Source: Caldilineaceae bacterium (GTDB taxonomy: Bacteria; Chloroflexota; Anaerolineae; Caldilineales; Caldilineaceae). Taken from it: a DNA stretch of 64,000 nucleotides. The DNA lies in assembly GCA_022842065.1 (NCBI GenBank), contig JALHQH010000003.1, forward strand, positions 124,001-188,000. The letters run 5' to 3'. The translations under genes were made by a program, and so were the position numbers. This document shows, piece after piece, positions 51,943 through 61,506 of the stretch. Under the pieces are notes generated by a model, which did no database searches, had not been told where the DNA came from, and saw nothing but the letters and a program-made list of their open reading frames with translations. The stretch's first letter is position 1. Each line of letters opens with the position of its first letter.

Positions 51943-52098
51943 TGCTATACTCAAATCAGAATGAGACCCCTAGTTTCGGTCAGCGTGCGTCGCACTGACC
52001 AAAGAATCTAGCGGACTGGAAACAGTTGGCGGTCAGTGCGACGCACGCGATCCCGTTAGCCAGCAAAACTCCGGTTCTCAACTTGACTTCAGTATAAT
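51943..52098 (-). mobile_element. MITE-like element A, copy 2 (156 bp)
   Basis: An inverted copy of 7407-7562 with one substitution in 156 bases. It carries the same 18-bp internal palindrome and TATACT ends. It sits between the rsmD terminator and the clpX terminator, so it disrupts no gene. The near identity over 44.5 kb indicates recent duplication or movement. Confidence 0.72.
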
Positions 52099-52100
52099 AG

Positions 52101-52152
52101 GCAAAACCCGTTAAAACGGGTTAATAGATGAACCCGTTTTAACGGGTTTTGC
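52101..52152. terminator. Terminator downstream of clpX
   Basis: Arms 52101-52122 and 52131-52152 are 22-bp perfect reverse complements with an eight-base loop; the stem contains internal AAAACGGG/CCCGTTTT symmetry. It lies 45 bases past the clpX stop on the minus strand. Confidence 0.85.
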
Positions 52153-52196
52153 ATATCAGGCAGGCATTCGGGAACCCGCTGGGTGGCTTGCTGCGC

Positions 52197-53600
52197 TCAT
52201 GCCGCCGTGCGATATTCCTGCCCCAGCGAAACCGGTTGCCCGTGCTGGCCAAAGAGGCTAGGTAGGCGATCTTCGGTGAAGACCTGGCGGGTGATCACAC
52301 AGCGGGCAATGTCGGTGCGACTGGGAATCTCGAACATCACGTCGAGGAGCGCTTCTTCGACAATACTGCGCAAGCCACGGGCACCGGTTTTACGCAGGAA
52401 CGCTTCAGTGGCGATTGCTTCCAGCGCATCCGGCTCAAATTCGAGCTTCACTTTGTCCATGGCAAAAAGTCGGGTGAATTGGCGCACGACACTGTTCTTT
52501 GGCTCGGTAAGAATCCGCACCAATGCCCGGCGATCCAGCGCGTTGAGGCTGACAAAGATCGGCAAACGCCCAATAAATTCGGGAATCAACCCAAAGGCGA
52601 GCAGATCATCGGGCACCACTTGATGGAGCAGTTCGCTCTCTTCGCGACTCTCTTTTTCCATGCGGCGGATCTGCTGTTCGCGTTGGCGCTCGGTGAGATT
52701 TTCGGGCAGCGGCGTGACGCTCTCTTCCTCGCGTTTGCTCAGCAGCTTTTGGGTCAACAACTGTTCATCGTCGGCAACAAAGCCCAACCCTGAGCGGCGC
52801 TGAAAACGTTTGCGCACAACTTCCGCGAGATGGGAAAAGGCCCCACCACAGATAAAGAGAATATTGCGCGTGTCAAGCTGGACAAAATCCTGTTGCGGAT
52901 GTTTGCGCCCCGTGTTGGGCGGCACATTGGCCGTTGTCCCTTCGATGATCTTGAGCAGCGCTTGCTGCACCCCTTCACCGCTGACATCACGGGTAATACT
53001 GGGATTGTCGCCGCCTTTACGCGCGATCTTATCGATCTCATCAATGTAGACAATGCCATAACCGGCGCGCTCGGCATCCCACTCAGCGGCCTGTAGCAGA
53101 CCAACCAGAATCGTTTCCACATCTTCACCAACGTAGCCGGCCTCGGTGAGGGTGGTGGCATCGGCAATGGTAATCGGGACATCGATCAGGCGCGCCAAGG
53201 TTTGGGCAAGCAACGTCTTGCCACTACCGGTTGACCCGATCAACAGGACATTACTCTTGGCCAATTCCACATCTTCATTTTCGACTGGCGCACTATCCGC
53301 TTTGCCAAAGACGCGTTTGTAGTGGTTATAGACGGCAACGGCCAATACCTTCTTGGCCTGATCCTGTCCGATCACATATTGGTTAAGGTGATCGACAATC
53401 GCGCGCGGGCTAGGAATCTTCCCTGGCTCGGCTTTTGCCGTTTTGGCCGTTGTGGGTGCATTGCCAATCCCGGCTTCGCTCAGGATCTCCGCGCCCAGCA
53501 ACACACATTCGTCGCAGATATAGGCGTTGTCAGCACCTTCGATTAGCCGTTGGACTTCATCTTTGGTTTTGCCACAAAAGGAACAGCGTGGTTCTATCAT
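52197..53600 (-). CDS. clpX: ATP-dependent Clp protease ATP-binding subunit ClpX
   Basis: The AAA+ unfoldase that feeds substrates to ClpP. The zinc-binding domain has C6, C9, C29 and C32; Walker A is GSTGSGKT at 122-129, Walker B IVYIDEID at 183-190, followed by the [20 protein letters not shown] pore-2/sensor region and [11 protein letters not shown]. At 467 residues it is about 40 longer than E. coli ClpX. The excess is a charged insertion at about 275-323, directly after the ClpP-docking tripeptide, which reads LGF instead of IGF. It is last in the order mutL, tig, clpP, clpX. Confidence 0.95.
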   Translation of the reverse strand: MIEPRCSFCGKTKDEVQRLIEGADNAYICDECVLLGAEILSEAGIGNAPTTAKTAKAEPGKIPSPRAIVDHLNQYVIGQDQAKKVLAVAVYNHYKRVFGKADSAPVENEDVELAKSNVLLIGSTGSGKTLLAQTLARLIDVPITIADATTLTEAGYVGEDVETILVGLLQAAEWDAERAGYGIVYIDEIDKIARKGGDNPSITRDVSGEGVQQALLKIIEGTTANVPPNTGRKHPQQDFVQLDTRNILFICGGAFSHLAEVVRKRFQRRSGLGFVADDEQLLTQKLLSKREEESVTPLPENLTERQREQQIRRMEKESREESELLHQVVPDDLLAFGLIPEFIGRLPIFVSLNALDRRALVRILTEPKNSVVRQFTRLFAMDKVKLEFEPDALEAIATEAFLRKTGARGLRSIVEEALLDVMFEIPSRTDIARCVITRQVFTEDRLPSLFGQHGQPVSLGQEYRTAA

Positions 53601-53695
53601 CAGCTTGAATTGTTTCTACCAGATCTACTTGACTGACGGGTAGCCCCGATGCCGGAAATGTGACTTTCCTGGCACCAGGGCTAGCGTACAGCTGT

Positions 53696-54391
53696 TTAGG
53701 AACCGGTCCCGGTGGGCATGACATCATCCAACAAACGGGTGCCATCGAACAGGGTCAATTCACCGCTCTTACGGTTGAGGACTACGATGTTGCTGGTATC
53801 GCCCAATACTTCGTCAACCAACCCATATTCACGCGCTTCCATGGCGTTCATCCAGCGATCGCGCTCAAAATCGTGCTCGATCTCGCGCCAGTGGCGTTTG
53901 GAGTGCTTGCTCACCAGTTGGAAGAGCTGCGTCTGCACGCGCTCTTGTTCACGGAAGGCAATGCGCACATCTTCGGTGTACCCTTGCGCGCCACTGCTGG
54001 CCGGGTGCATGTGAATCGTGGCATGGGGCAAGGCATAGCGGCGGCCGGCAGCACCGGCGGCCAGCAACACGGTGCCCATGCTGGCCGTGACACCAACGGC
54101 GACAGTGCTCACCGGCGAAGTGATCATCTGCATGGTATCATAAATAGCGAGGCCGGCATAAACCGAACCACCGGGACTGTTGATATACATGTTAATCGGC
54201 TGGTTGGGATCTTCGCTATTGAGCCAAAGCAACTGCGCGACAATCAGGTTCGCCACTTGATCATTGATCGGGGTGCCCAGGAAAATAATGCGCTCCTTGA
54301 GCAAGAGGCTGTAAATATCATAAGCGCGCTCGCCACGGCCCGAACTATCGATGACCATGGGGATCACATTCATTGGCGGCGTACTATTCAT
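53696..54391 (-). CDS. clpP: ATP-dependent Clp protease proteolytic subunit ClpP
   Basis: The serine protease chamber of ClpXP, 231 residues. The axial-loop region [20 protein letters not shown] and [10 protein letters not shown] is standard. The triad is Ser in [15 protein letters not shown], His in [11 protein letters not shown] and Asp in [20 protein letters not shown]. The C-terminus is about 20 residues longer than in E. coli ([20 protein letters not shown]). The start at 54391 has GGAG six bases upstream; an ATG four codons earlier overlaps that site. clpX follows 95 bases downstream. Confidence 0.95.
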   Translation of the reverse strand: MNSTPPMNVIPMVIDSSGRGERAYDIYSLLLKERIIFLGTPINDQVANLIVAQLLWLNSEDPNQPINMYINSPGGSVYAGLAIYDTMQMITSPVSTVAVGVTASMGTVLLAAGAAGRRYALPHATIHMHPASSGAQGYTEDVRIAFREQERVQTQLFQLVSKHSKRHWREIEHDFERDRWMNAMEAREYGLVDEVLGDTSNIVVLNRKSGELTLFDGTRLLDDVMPTGTGS

Positions 54392-54592
54392 TTTTTTCTC
54401 CATCTTTAATTTGTCTGTCTAAGATGCGCTCCGGTTGAAAACAAGCGTAACTGGCTTCCGGCAAATGAAACCAAGCAATTGTCTCCAAAGCAACCATCCT
54501 TTAACGATAAAACCAGAGCGCAGCCAACGATGTAATCAGGCTCCAATTTTATGTTTGTGTTCTGTTAGAAAGGTTCAGTAAACGAAGAAGTT

Positions 54593-54675
54593 TATAGAGG
54601 ACTCACGCTGCGCTCGGCGGCTGAGCGGGGGCCCTTTGGGCGCGAAGCCAGAGAGCGCAGCGTAAGTCCTCTATA
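54593..54675. mobile_element. Small palindromic element C, copy 2 (83 bp)
   Basis: The ends tatagaggact and agtcctctata are inverted repeats, with pairing extended by cgctgcgct and agcgcagcg (one mismatch between). It shares GGCTGAGC and AAGCCAGAG blocks and the aagtcct end with 22137-22223. It lies in the 294-base gap between clpP and the end of tig. Confidence 0.68.
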
Positions 54676-54685
54676 TAAATTCTCT

Positions 54686-56185
54686 TTAGGCTGCGGGCTT
54701 CTCTTCTGGCGTAGCCGCAGCGGTCTCATCAGTAATCTCGGCACTGGCGGCGGGGCTGATCGGCGTCGCCGTCTCAGCAGTGCCGGCATCGTCAACACCG
54801 GCATCAGCGGCAGTCTCAGCCGCGTCGGCTTGTTGCGCCTCGGCTTCAGCAGCTTCGGCGGCTAACACCGCATCGCGCTGGCCACGGGCAATCGCGAGCA
54901 GGCGGGTGATGGTCTTCTCACGCAGCAGCTGGCTCTCTAGAATGGCGCGGCCGGATTCACTTTGCATAAAGAAGGCCAGTTGTTGGCTGGTCTCTGGGTC
55001 ACCACTGGCGGCAATGGCGGCGGCACGGTCGGCAAACTCTTCTTCACGGACCGTAATCGCCTCGGCGCGCAGCAACTCGGAAATGAGCAGATTGCGTTCG
55101 GCCTGTTTGGTCGCATCGGCGCGCAGGCTAGCCCGCATCTGTTCGCGCGTTTGACCCGTCTGACGGAAATAGACATCCATATCATCGATGCCAAAGCGGC
55201 GCAGTTGATTTTCGATATCATTGATCATGGTGTCGATCTGATCTTCGATGACCACACCAGGGTAGTTAAGCGTGCTTTGCGCCAAGAGGGCGTCGAGCAC
55301 CTTTTCCAGATACTCATTTTCGGCTTGGGCCTTGGCCTGATTCTGCAATGAGTCGCGAATGCTGACCTTTAGATCTTCTACGGTCGCGAAATCAGGGCCA
55401 ATCAATTGCGCAAAGTCGTCGTTGAGTTCCGGCTTTTCATGCCCTTCAATCGTGTTGAGCTTGACGGTGAAGTGCGCGGTCTTGCCGGCGTGAATGCTCT
55501 GGCCATCTTCCGGCCAGCTGAGGTCAAACGCTTTTTCTTCGCCGGGGGTCATACCCAATAGCGCCTCGTCAAAGCCTGGAGGATCCATGGGATTCTCCTG
55601 ATCGGGCGTGACATCCCAATCGTTTTCGTCGAGTACGACAGTTTCGGCTTCGCCTTCGGTGCTGGGCGCGATCACGCTGCGCACATTCAGATTCAGTTTA
55701 TCGCCATATTGGCTGGGGCGTTCCACCTCGCGCCAGTCGGCGTGTTGGTTGCGATACTGCTCAAGGCGTGCTTCCACATCATCTTCATTGACCTGCACTT
55801 CCGACTCTTCGACGCGCAAGGCGAGATAATCGCCGAGCTCGATCGCCGGGTCCATCGGCATGACCAGCTTATAGGTCAGCGGATCAAGCGAGACATCTTC
55901 GAGGGAGGCACGGGCGTAGGGTTCCAAATTTTCCTGGGCCAACGCGTCTTTGTAGACCTCTTCGCCCAACTTTTCAATAAATTCGTTGTAGAGCGCCGGC
56001 AAGCCAACTTGTTGCACAATAATATGATAAGGGGCTTTGCCCTTACGAAAGCCGGGGATCCGGTAACTGCCGGCGACTTTGTTCGCGGCTTTGCGCAATT
56101 CCTGATCAACGCGGGCCTGGTCAACCTGGACAGTTAACAACAGTTCACGATTTTCGCGCTCTTCTTTGGTAATTTGTAACGACAT
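54686..56185 (-). CDS. tig: Trigger factor
   Basis: The ribosome-bound chaperone and prolyl isomerase, 499 residues. The ribosome-binding domain carries the signature IPGFRKGKAPYHIIVQQVG; the PPIase-like middle part spans about 150-235 (DKLNLNVRSVIAP, LGMTPGEEKAFDLSWPED), and the C-terminal cradle follows (LNDDFAQLIGPDFATVEDLK, LNYPGVVIEDQIDTMINDI). The last 70 residues are Ala/Glu/Thr-rich and probably disordered. ATG at 56185 has GAGGA four bases upstream; the longer frame is not family-like. Located before clpP, as is common in bacteria. Confidence 0.93.
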   Translation of the reverse strand: MSLQITKEERENRELLLTVQVDQARVDQELRKAANKVAGSYRIPGFRKGKAPYHIIVQQVGLPALYNEFIEKLGEEVYKDALAQENLEPYARASLEDVSLDPLTYKLVMPMDPAIELGDYLALRVEESEVQVNEDDVEARLEQYRNQHADWREVERPSQYGDKLNLNVRSVIAPSTEGEAETVVLDENDWDVTPDQENPMDPPGFDEALLGMTPGEEKAFDLSWPEDGQSIHAGKTAHFTVKLNTIEGHEKPELNDDFAQLIGPDFATVEDLKVSIRDSLQNQAKAQAENEYLEKVLDALLAQSTLNYPGVVIEDQIDTMINDIENQLRRFGIDDMDVYFRQTGQTREQMRASLRADATKQAERNLLISELLRAEAITVREEEFADRAAAIAASGDPETSQQLAFFMQSESGRAILESQLLREKTITRLLAIARGQRDAVLAAEAAEAEAQQADAAETAADAGVDDAGTAETATPISPAASAEITDETAAATPEEKPAA

Positions 56186-56370
56186 TGCTTCCTCGCAGCT
56201 GTTATGGGAATCGGTGCTTTCACACATCCTTATCAATAAAGATGCAGAAAGCAGTTTGGTTTCAATGACAAGAAAATTTGCAGCCCATTTTTTGCACAAA
56301 ATTGGGCACTATTGCTAAACGAACATTATATCACAGCATGTAGGAGAGAAACAAAGATTGTTTAGTGGTG

Positions 56371-58446
56371 CTACACGCGACCAAAAGCCTTCTCCAACTC
56401 GCCAGCAGAAAGTTGAATCATGGTCGGGCGACCGTGGGGACAAGTACGCGGTGATGCACATGCCTCCAACTGACGCACCAGTTCCTGCATTTCCAGATCG
56501 CTTAGCAATTGCCCACCCTTGATTGAGGCGCGCTTACAGATCATTTTGACCATGCGCGCCTCTAATTCTTCCCCTACCAGATTACGCTGACCATAAGCGA
56601 GCGTGTTGACAATCTCCTCCAGCGTACGCAGAGGATCCTGGCCGGAAAGCACGCTCGGCAAGGCGCGCACCAGGAAGGTATCACCGCCAAAAGGCTCGAC
56701 GAGAAAGCCAACCGCCTGCAATTGGGGCAAAAATTGGGCAACCTGCCCCGTCAAGTCATGGCCGACATGGAGGGTTAGCGGCTCCAACAGATGTTGCTGC
56801 GGCACGGCCCCTTCGACCGTCCCATAGCGTTGGCCCAGATATTTTTCATAGAGAATTCGTTCATGCGCGGCATGTTGATCAATCAGAAAGAGCCCCTCCG
56901 GCCCTTCGGCAATGATATACATCGCGCCCACCTGGCCGACGACGCGCAAGGGCGGCAATTGCGATTTGCGCTCACTCACCTCCACCTTGGTGGGGGCAGA
57001 CGACGGCACAGTTGGTGGGTAATTACTTGCGGCAGGCCCGATAGTGGGCGGGGTTACTGGTGTCGGCGCAGGTGTCACCGCAGCTGGGACAGCGGCAGTC
57101 GGGGGCGCGTTAGGCTCAGGCGTTCGCGTTAAAGGTACCGGCGGTGAGGGCGGGGTGTAGAGATCAAAGGTGCGTTGACCGGCATTCAGCAACTGCTGAC
57201 GCCGCGCGCTCCAACCGCTATTATCACTTTGTCTGGTGCCATTGTCACCACTGGACAGCTCTCCAGGCGAGGGTAGCGGCATATCAAGCGGTAGGTCGGG
57301 GATGGGCGCGGTGGTCACGATGGCACGGCGCACCGTCTTCTGCACGGCACTATAGACCGCGCGTTCATCGACAAAGCGCACCTGCACCTTCTGCGGATGG
57401 ACATTGACATCGATCTGGCTGGGATCGATCATCACGAAGATCGCGGCCAGTGGATAACGCCCCCCTGGCAACAAGGTGTGGTAGGCCTGGACAATCGCAT
57501 GGGTCAACGAGCGGTCTTCCACATAGCGCCGGTTGACGAAAAGGGTAATGTTGCTGCGGTTGGCCCGGTTCAGGGTGGGTAGACTGGCATACCCAAAGAC
57601 ATGGACTGGCACTGTTGCGGCCGGCCCAGTAGCAGTCGGCGTGGCCACATGGGGCGTCATTTCGCCCATAAAATCGATATCAGTGTCGAGGTCATGCTGA
57701 TCCAGGTCGGTAGCGCTAACCGCGGGATGGTCACGACCACCCCAGGCTGGATTTTGTAAACCCCAGGCGACATTACCGACCGTGGTCATCTGTTTGGCAT
57801 TGTCCAGCCCATAGACCTTGACCAGCACATCAAAGAGATCGCCACTGCCCGTGGATTGGAAAACCAGGCGGCCATCGTTGACAAAACTAAAACGGCGATC
57901 CGGATAGGCAAGGGCATACTGTTGCACCACCGCATTGATCTGGCCGGCTTCGGTGGCGGCTTTGCGTAAAAACTTCTTCCGCGCCGGCACATTATAAAAG
58001 AGCTGTTCGACACTGATGATTGTGCCGACCGGCGTCCCCGCCCGCTGATTCGCCACAATGTCGCCGCCCTCAATGCGCAGTTGTACGCCAAACGGTTCAT
58101 CACGGTGGCGGGTCGTCAGCGTCAGTTGGCTGACCGCGGCAATGCTATAGAGCGCTTCGCCGCGAAAACCAAAAGTGAGGATGTGATTCAGATCATCGGC
58201 GGTGGCGAGTTTGCTGGTGGCATGGCGCTGCAGGGCAAGCACCGCATCGTCAGCATGCATGCCGTGGCCATTGTCGATGACGCGCAAAAGGCGTTCGCCG
58301 CCGTCGCGAATCTCGACGCGGATCTCGGTTGCACCGGCATCCAGGCTATTTTCCAGCAGTTCCTTTGCCACGTTGGCCGGCCGCTCGACAACCTCGCCGG
58401 CGGCAATTTTGGCCGCCACATCGGGTGGTAAAAGTTGAATACGCAT
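56371..58446 (-). CDS. mutL: DNA mismatch repair protein MutL
   Basis: A 691-residue mismatch repair ATPase. The N-terminal GHKL domain shows MRIQLLPPDVAAKIAAGEVV, ELLENSLDAGATEI, IDNGHGMHADD, TFGFRGEALYSIAAVSQL and FYNVPARKKFL. A Pro/Thr-rich linker spans about 410-500. The C-terminal domain has DQHAAHERILYEK, the nicking endonuclease metal motif, and CPHGRPTMIQLS, so this is an endonuclease-type MutL. No mutS is in the window. No ribosome site is obvious before ATG at 58446. Confidence 0.95.
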   Translation of the reverse strand: MRIQLLPPDVAAKIAAGEVVERPANVAKELLENSLDAGATEIRVEIRDGGERLLRVIDNGHGMHADDAVLALQRHATSKLATADDLNHILTFGFRGEALYSIAAVSQLTLTTRHRDEPFGVQLRIEGGDIVANQRAGTPVGTIISVEQLFYNVPARKKFLRKAATEAGQINAVVQQYALAYPDRRFSFVNDGRLVFQSTGSGDLFDVLVKVYGLDNAKQMTTVGNVAWGLQNPAWGGRDHPAVSATDLDQHDLDTDIDFMGEMTPHVATPTATGPAATVPVHVFGYASLPTLNRANRSNITLFVNRRYVEDRSLTHAIVQAYHTLLPGGRYPLAAIFVMIDPSQIDVNVHPQKVQVRFVDERAVYSAVQKTVRRAIVTTAPIPDLPLDMPLPSPGELSSGDNGTRQSDNSGWSARRQQLLNAGQRTFDLYTPPSPPVPLTRTPEPNAPPTAAVPAAVTPAPTPVTPPTIGPAASNYPPTVPSSAPTKVEVSERKSQLPPLRVVGQVGAMYIIAEGPEGLFLIDQHAAHERILYEKYLGQRYGTVEGAVPQQHLLEPLTLHVGHDLTGQVAQFLPQLQAVGFLVEPFGGDTFLVRALPSVLSGQDPLRTLEEIVNTLAYGQRNLVGEELEARMVKMICKRASIKGGQLLSDLEMQELVRQLEACASPRTCPHGRPTMIQLSAGELEKAFGRV

Positions 58447-58644
58447 ATCTATATTATATCACTTGATGGGCCGGCAATAAAACTAGCCTTCCACCAAGCT
58501 TTGTCCGCAAAAACGAATATTCTCCATTACCTTTTCGTCCAGTACAAGGTCTACCTTTACAGATCAAACCTTTTGCTGGCCAGCAGGTTGCCGCCAATCT
58601 TGCCCCCACGTAATGCTTGACTAGTTGATGGAGAAAGATGTGAT

Positions 58645-59205
58645 ATGCAGAAAAAGGACAAAAGCTCTACACCAAACGGGCCGGCCAATCCAACCGTGGG
58701 TGGCTATCGAAAAGTTATCAGTTATTTGCTGCTCTTTGCCCTGCTCCTAGCAGCCAGTGCGGTCTATCGGGATGGGGCGCGCGCACAAGGGGGAACAGTG
58801 CCGGGGGGCACGATTCCACCGGGGGGGACGATCCCAGCGCCACCGCTCGACCTGGAGCAAGGGCAGGTGCGCGTCTTTCATCTAGCCCCCATTGGTTCCA
58901 TCGCCAGCAGCGCCGTGGACATCTGCCGGCAGGATAATACACCGATCACCGGTCTCACCGGGTTGACCTACTTGAGCCAAAGTGGCTACTTAACCTTACC
59001 CCCTGGCACCTATGATTGGCAAGTTGGCATGCCGGGTTGCACCGCCACCGTGCTCGATTTGCCGGCTTTTCAACTGGCCGCAGGAACGGCTTTGACCGTA
59101 CTGCTTGTCGGCGACGGGGTTAACCAGCCCTTGACTTCGGTTTTACTGGTCGATGCGAATGGACAGATCTATCGGCAGCACTTGCCCCTGATGCTTGCCC
59201 AATAA
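58645..59205 (+). CDS. Exported DUF4397 domain protein
   Basis: A 186-residue exported protein. A membrane segment or signal (VISYLLLFALLLAASAVY) is followed by a Gly/Thr/Pro linker and a DUF4397-type beta domain: GQVRVFHLAPIGSIASSAVD, SGYLTLPPGTYDWQVGMPGC and TALTVLLVGDGVNQPLTSVL. DUF4397 domains occur in extracellular proteins; their ligand is unknown. GGAGAAAG before ATG supports the start. It is followed by an intrinsic terminator. It stands alone. Confidence 0.83.
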   Translation: MQKKDKSSTPNGPANPTVGGYRKVISYLLLFALLLAASAVYRDGARAQGGTVPGGTIPPGGTIPAPPLDLEQGQVRVFHLAPIGSIASSAVDICRQDNTPITGLTGLTYLSQSGYLTLPPGTYDWQVGMPGCTATVLDLPAFQLAAGTALTVLLVGDGVNQPLTSVLLVDANGQIYRQHLPLMLAQ

Positions 59206-59210
59206 CGCAA

Positions 59211-59255
59211 AAAAGGAGGGAATAGATTGTGATCCATCCCCTCCTTTTGTTTTTG
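59211..59255 (+). terminator. Intrinsic terminator after the DUF4397 gene
   Basis: A 10-bp G/C-rich stem (59211-59220 with 59239-59248) with an 18-base loop is followed by a T-rich run. It begins five bases after the stop codon. Confidence 0.8.
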
Positions 59256-59264
59256 CAATGACGG

Positions 59265-59300
59265 TGATCTATTCATTATCAATTGACAATGAATAGATCA
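59265..59300. repeat. 36-bp near-perfect palindrome
   Basis: tgatctattcatt and its reverse complement flank a central CAATTG with one mismatched pair. It sits 34 bases past the 3' end of the MoaD-like gene and could end transcription of that operon, or be a protein-binding palindrome. Confidence 0.6.
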
Positions 59301-59333
59301 CCAGCCGATGATATGTTATTTTAGCCAACAACG

Positions 59334-59606
59334 TTAGCCGCCACTCAGCGCCGGGATAAAGTGAATTTCGCTTGGCGCAGTCAATCGTTCGCGCACCCCC
59401 CGCTGGCTGATTTCGCTATTGACCGAAACCGCGATATAAGGTCGCATGCGGCCATCTTCGCAAAGCCGGGCCTCAATGCCAGGGAAGCGCGCTTCTAGCT
59501 GTGCAATTACGGCACCAACTGAGTCGCCGCCGACTTGTACGGTTTCCATGCCATCGGTCAAATCGCGATGCAGCGCTGGGATCCAAACATCATGTTGCAT
59601 GAGCAT
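59334..59606 (-). CDS. MoaD/ThiS family sulfur carrier-like protein
   Basis: A 90-residue ubiquitin-like protein. The fold pattern includes VQVGGDSVGAVIAQLEARFP, PYIAVSVNSEI and a C-terminal EIHFIPALSGG, ending in the Gly-Gly that is thiocarboxylated in molybdopterin or thiamine sulfur carriers. It follows the molybdenum hydroxylase small subunit by 46 bases on the same strand, so a role in molybdopterin supply for that enzyme is likely. The ATG at 59606 is used; a second ATG two codons later is possible. It is longer at the N-terminus than a minimal MoaD. Confidence 0.85.
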   Translation of the reverse strand: MLMQHDVWIPALHRDLTDGMETVQVGGDSVGAVIAQLEARFPGIEARLCEDGRMRPYIAVSVNSEISQRGVRERLTAPSEIHFIPALSGG

Positions 59607-59652
59607 TTATCCTAATCGACGATCGCAGGCGCAACCGACGACTGATCGCTGG

Positions 59653-60147
59653 CTAATCAGCCGCAACCGATTCCATTTCGATGCTATCGGCGGCATCCAA
59701 TACGGCGCGGATGATCTTGTCATAGCCAGTGCAGCGGCAGAGATTGCCGGCCAACCAGAGGCGGACCTCTTCTTCGGTCGGGTCAGGATTCTTGTCGAGC
59801 AAGGCCTTGGATGACACCAGGAAGCCGGGGGTGCAAATTCCACATTGTAAGGCCGCGTGCTCCAGGAACTTCTGCTGCAGTGGATGAAGCTTGCCGGCTG
59901 TGGCTAGCCCTTCCACAGTGGTGACGGCGGCACCGTTGGTCTCCACTGCCAACACCAGGCAGGAGTTGACCAATACACCATTCAGGATCACATTACAAGC
60001 GCCACAATTGCCATTGTTGCACCCTTCCTTGGCACCCGTCAACAACAACTCGTCGCGCAGCACTTCGAGCAGGCTCTGGCGTGGTTCACAGAGGAAGGAA
60101 CGCGGTTCACCATTAATGGTGGTTTCCACAACCACTTGCTTGGACAT
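59653..60147 (-). CDS. (2Fe-2S) small subunit of a molybdenum hydroxylase (CoxS/XdhC-type)
   Basis: A 164-residue iron-sulfur subunit as in aerobic CO dehydrogenase, xanthine dehydrogenase or nicotinate hydroxylase complexes. The plant-type cluster ligands lie in EGCNNGNCGACNVILNG, and the second cluster in ALQCGICTPGFLVSSKALL and AGNLCRCTGYDKII. It passes electrons between the molybdenum centre and the FAD subunit. ATG at 60147 follows GGAGAATTGGTA. The FAD subunit gene is upstream and a MoaD-like gene is downstream; no large subunit gene is seen. Confidence 0.92.
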   Translation of the reverse strand: MSKQVVVETTINGEPRSFLCEPRQSLLEVLRDELLLTGAKEGCNNGNCGACNVILNGVLVNSCLVLAVETNGAAVTTVEGLATAGKLHPLQQKFLEHAALQCGICTPGFLVSSKALLDKNPDPTEEEVRLWLAGNLCRCTGYDKIIRAVLDAADSIEMESVAAD

Positions 60148-60194
60148 TACCAATTCTCCATTTTTGCTATAGATGATAGGTCGATACCCGCGAT

Positions 60195-60243
60195 TGTCAT
60201 CAATTAATATTTTCTACACGAGTAAAAATGTTAATTGATGACA
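60195..60243. repeat. 17-bp inverted repeat between CoxM- and CoxS-like genes
   Basis: Arms 60195-60211 and 60227-60243 pair with one mismatch around a 15-base loop. The A/T-rich hairpin begins 14 bases after the FAD subunit's stop and could act as an RNA stability or attenuation element between the two cistrons. Confidence 0.6.
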
Positions 60244-60257
60244 GAGCCAAGTATAAA

Positions 60258-61133
60258 TTAACTGGCCTGGGCGCGTTCAATCGCCTTGCGCAGGGTGCGG
60301 GTCGTAATGACCGCGGCCAGATGTTTGCGATACTCAGCGGTACCACGCATATCCGAGATCGGCTTGGCGGCCGCTTGGGCGAGCTTGGCCGCGGCGTCAA
60401 TGGCCTCATCACTGATTGCCTTGCCGGCCAATGCGTCACCGGCCTCGGCGACAAAGAGCGGCGTGGGAGCAACAGCACCCAAGGCAATCCGGGCCGAAGC
60501 AATCTTGTTGCGGCTCTCATCTAACTGGACAGCTACACCGGTGCCAACAACCGCGATGTCCATTTCATTGCGGGGAATAAAGCGCAGATAAGCCCCACCA
60601 AAGCCAGGCTTCGGTGCCGGGATCTGCAATGAGACCAGGAATTCACCCTTTTCCAGGGCATTGCGACCAGGGGCCACACAGAAGGCCTCGACCGGCAATT
60701 GGCGACGGCCATTGGGGCCGGCAATGTTGCAGATCGCGCCATGCGCAATCAGCGCCGGGATCGAGTCCGCGGCGGGGGAGGCGTTGCACAGGTTCCCACC
60801 CATGCTGGCGCGCCCTTGAATCTGGGTGCCACCGATCAAGTGGGCGGCATCCATGAGCCCTGGATAGGCAGCGGCGATCGCTTTGTTGTCATACATGCGA
60901 TGACAAGGAACCGCAGAACCTAATGTCAAGCCCTTACCGGCCTCATAGGCAAGTTCCGTGGTTTCCGCAACGCCCTTGACATCAATGACTAATTCTGCTT
61001 TGCGCCGACCTTCGCGCAGCGCGACCAATAGGTCGGTACCGCCGCACATGACACGGGCCTGATCACCTTTTTCGGCCAACAGACCGATGACCTCATCGAC
61101 CGTTTTTGCAGCTACATAATCGAATGCTTGCAA
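60258..61133 (-). CDS. FAD-binding (medium) subunit of a molybdenum hydroxylase (CoxM-type)
   Basis: A 291-residue FAD subunit. FAD-binding motifs are ARVMCGGTDLLVALREG, HLIGGTQIQGRASMGGNLCN and ASPAADSIPALIA, with RLIP-type RFIPRNEMDIAVVG and the C-terminal domain ARIALGAVAPTPLFV. It reoxidises the small subunit and delivers electrons to an acceptor. Start is TTG at 61133 with AGGAGG six bases upstream; no better start exists. It is the first gene of a three-gene minus-strand operon (FAD subunit, 2Fe-2S subunit, MoaD-like). Confidence 0.92.
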   Translation of the reverse strand: MQAFDYVAAKTVDEVIGLLAEKGDQARVMCGGTDLLVALREGRRKAELVIDVKGVAETTELAYEAGKGLTLGSAVPCHRMYDNKAIAAAYPGLMDAAHLIGGTQIQGRASMGGNLCNASPAADSIPALIAHGAICNIAGPNGRRQLPVEAFCVAPGRNALEKGEFLVSLQIPAPKPGFGGAYLRFIPRNEMDIAVVGTGVAVQLDESRNKIASARIALGAVAPTPLFVAEAGDALAGKAISDEAIDAAAKLAQAAAKPISDMRGTAEYRKHLAAVITTRTLRKAIERAQAS

Positions 61134-61506
61134 GGAACACCTCCTAAAAGTGAGTTTGCAATAATTATTGGGTTCGGTAAAGCATCAGCAAGCGCAACTC
61201 TACCGCATCTTTATCACAGCATCTTTATCACAGCGCGATAAACAGGTAAAGCGAAGAACTAGATTCAGCATACAATCTATATAATTAACTGGTTGGGAAT
61301 AATGCCTTCCTGTACATGAAGCGATTACGCCTTTACTATATAAGTGTACAGCAGAATAGGGAGAAACGTCAAAAGACTTTTTTGCAAGGAATGTTTTCAA
61401 CAGTACCGCGCTACTCCATTTCTACCACATTTACCGCTTGTCAGCACCATTGGCACAGGCTAGAGTGACGTTAAATCAAAATTTTAGCGAAACCACATTA
61501 CGCCTT
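61134..61506. other. Divergent region before the hydroxylase operon and comEC
   Basis: About 370 A/T-rich bases holding both promoters. Two tandem copies of the 14-mer gcatctttatcaca (61205-61218 and 61219-61232) lie about 70 bases before the FAD subunit start and could be a regulator site. TATATAA-like sequences near 61337 are candidate -10 elements. No further gene is supported. Confidence 0.5.
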
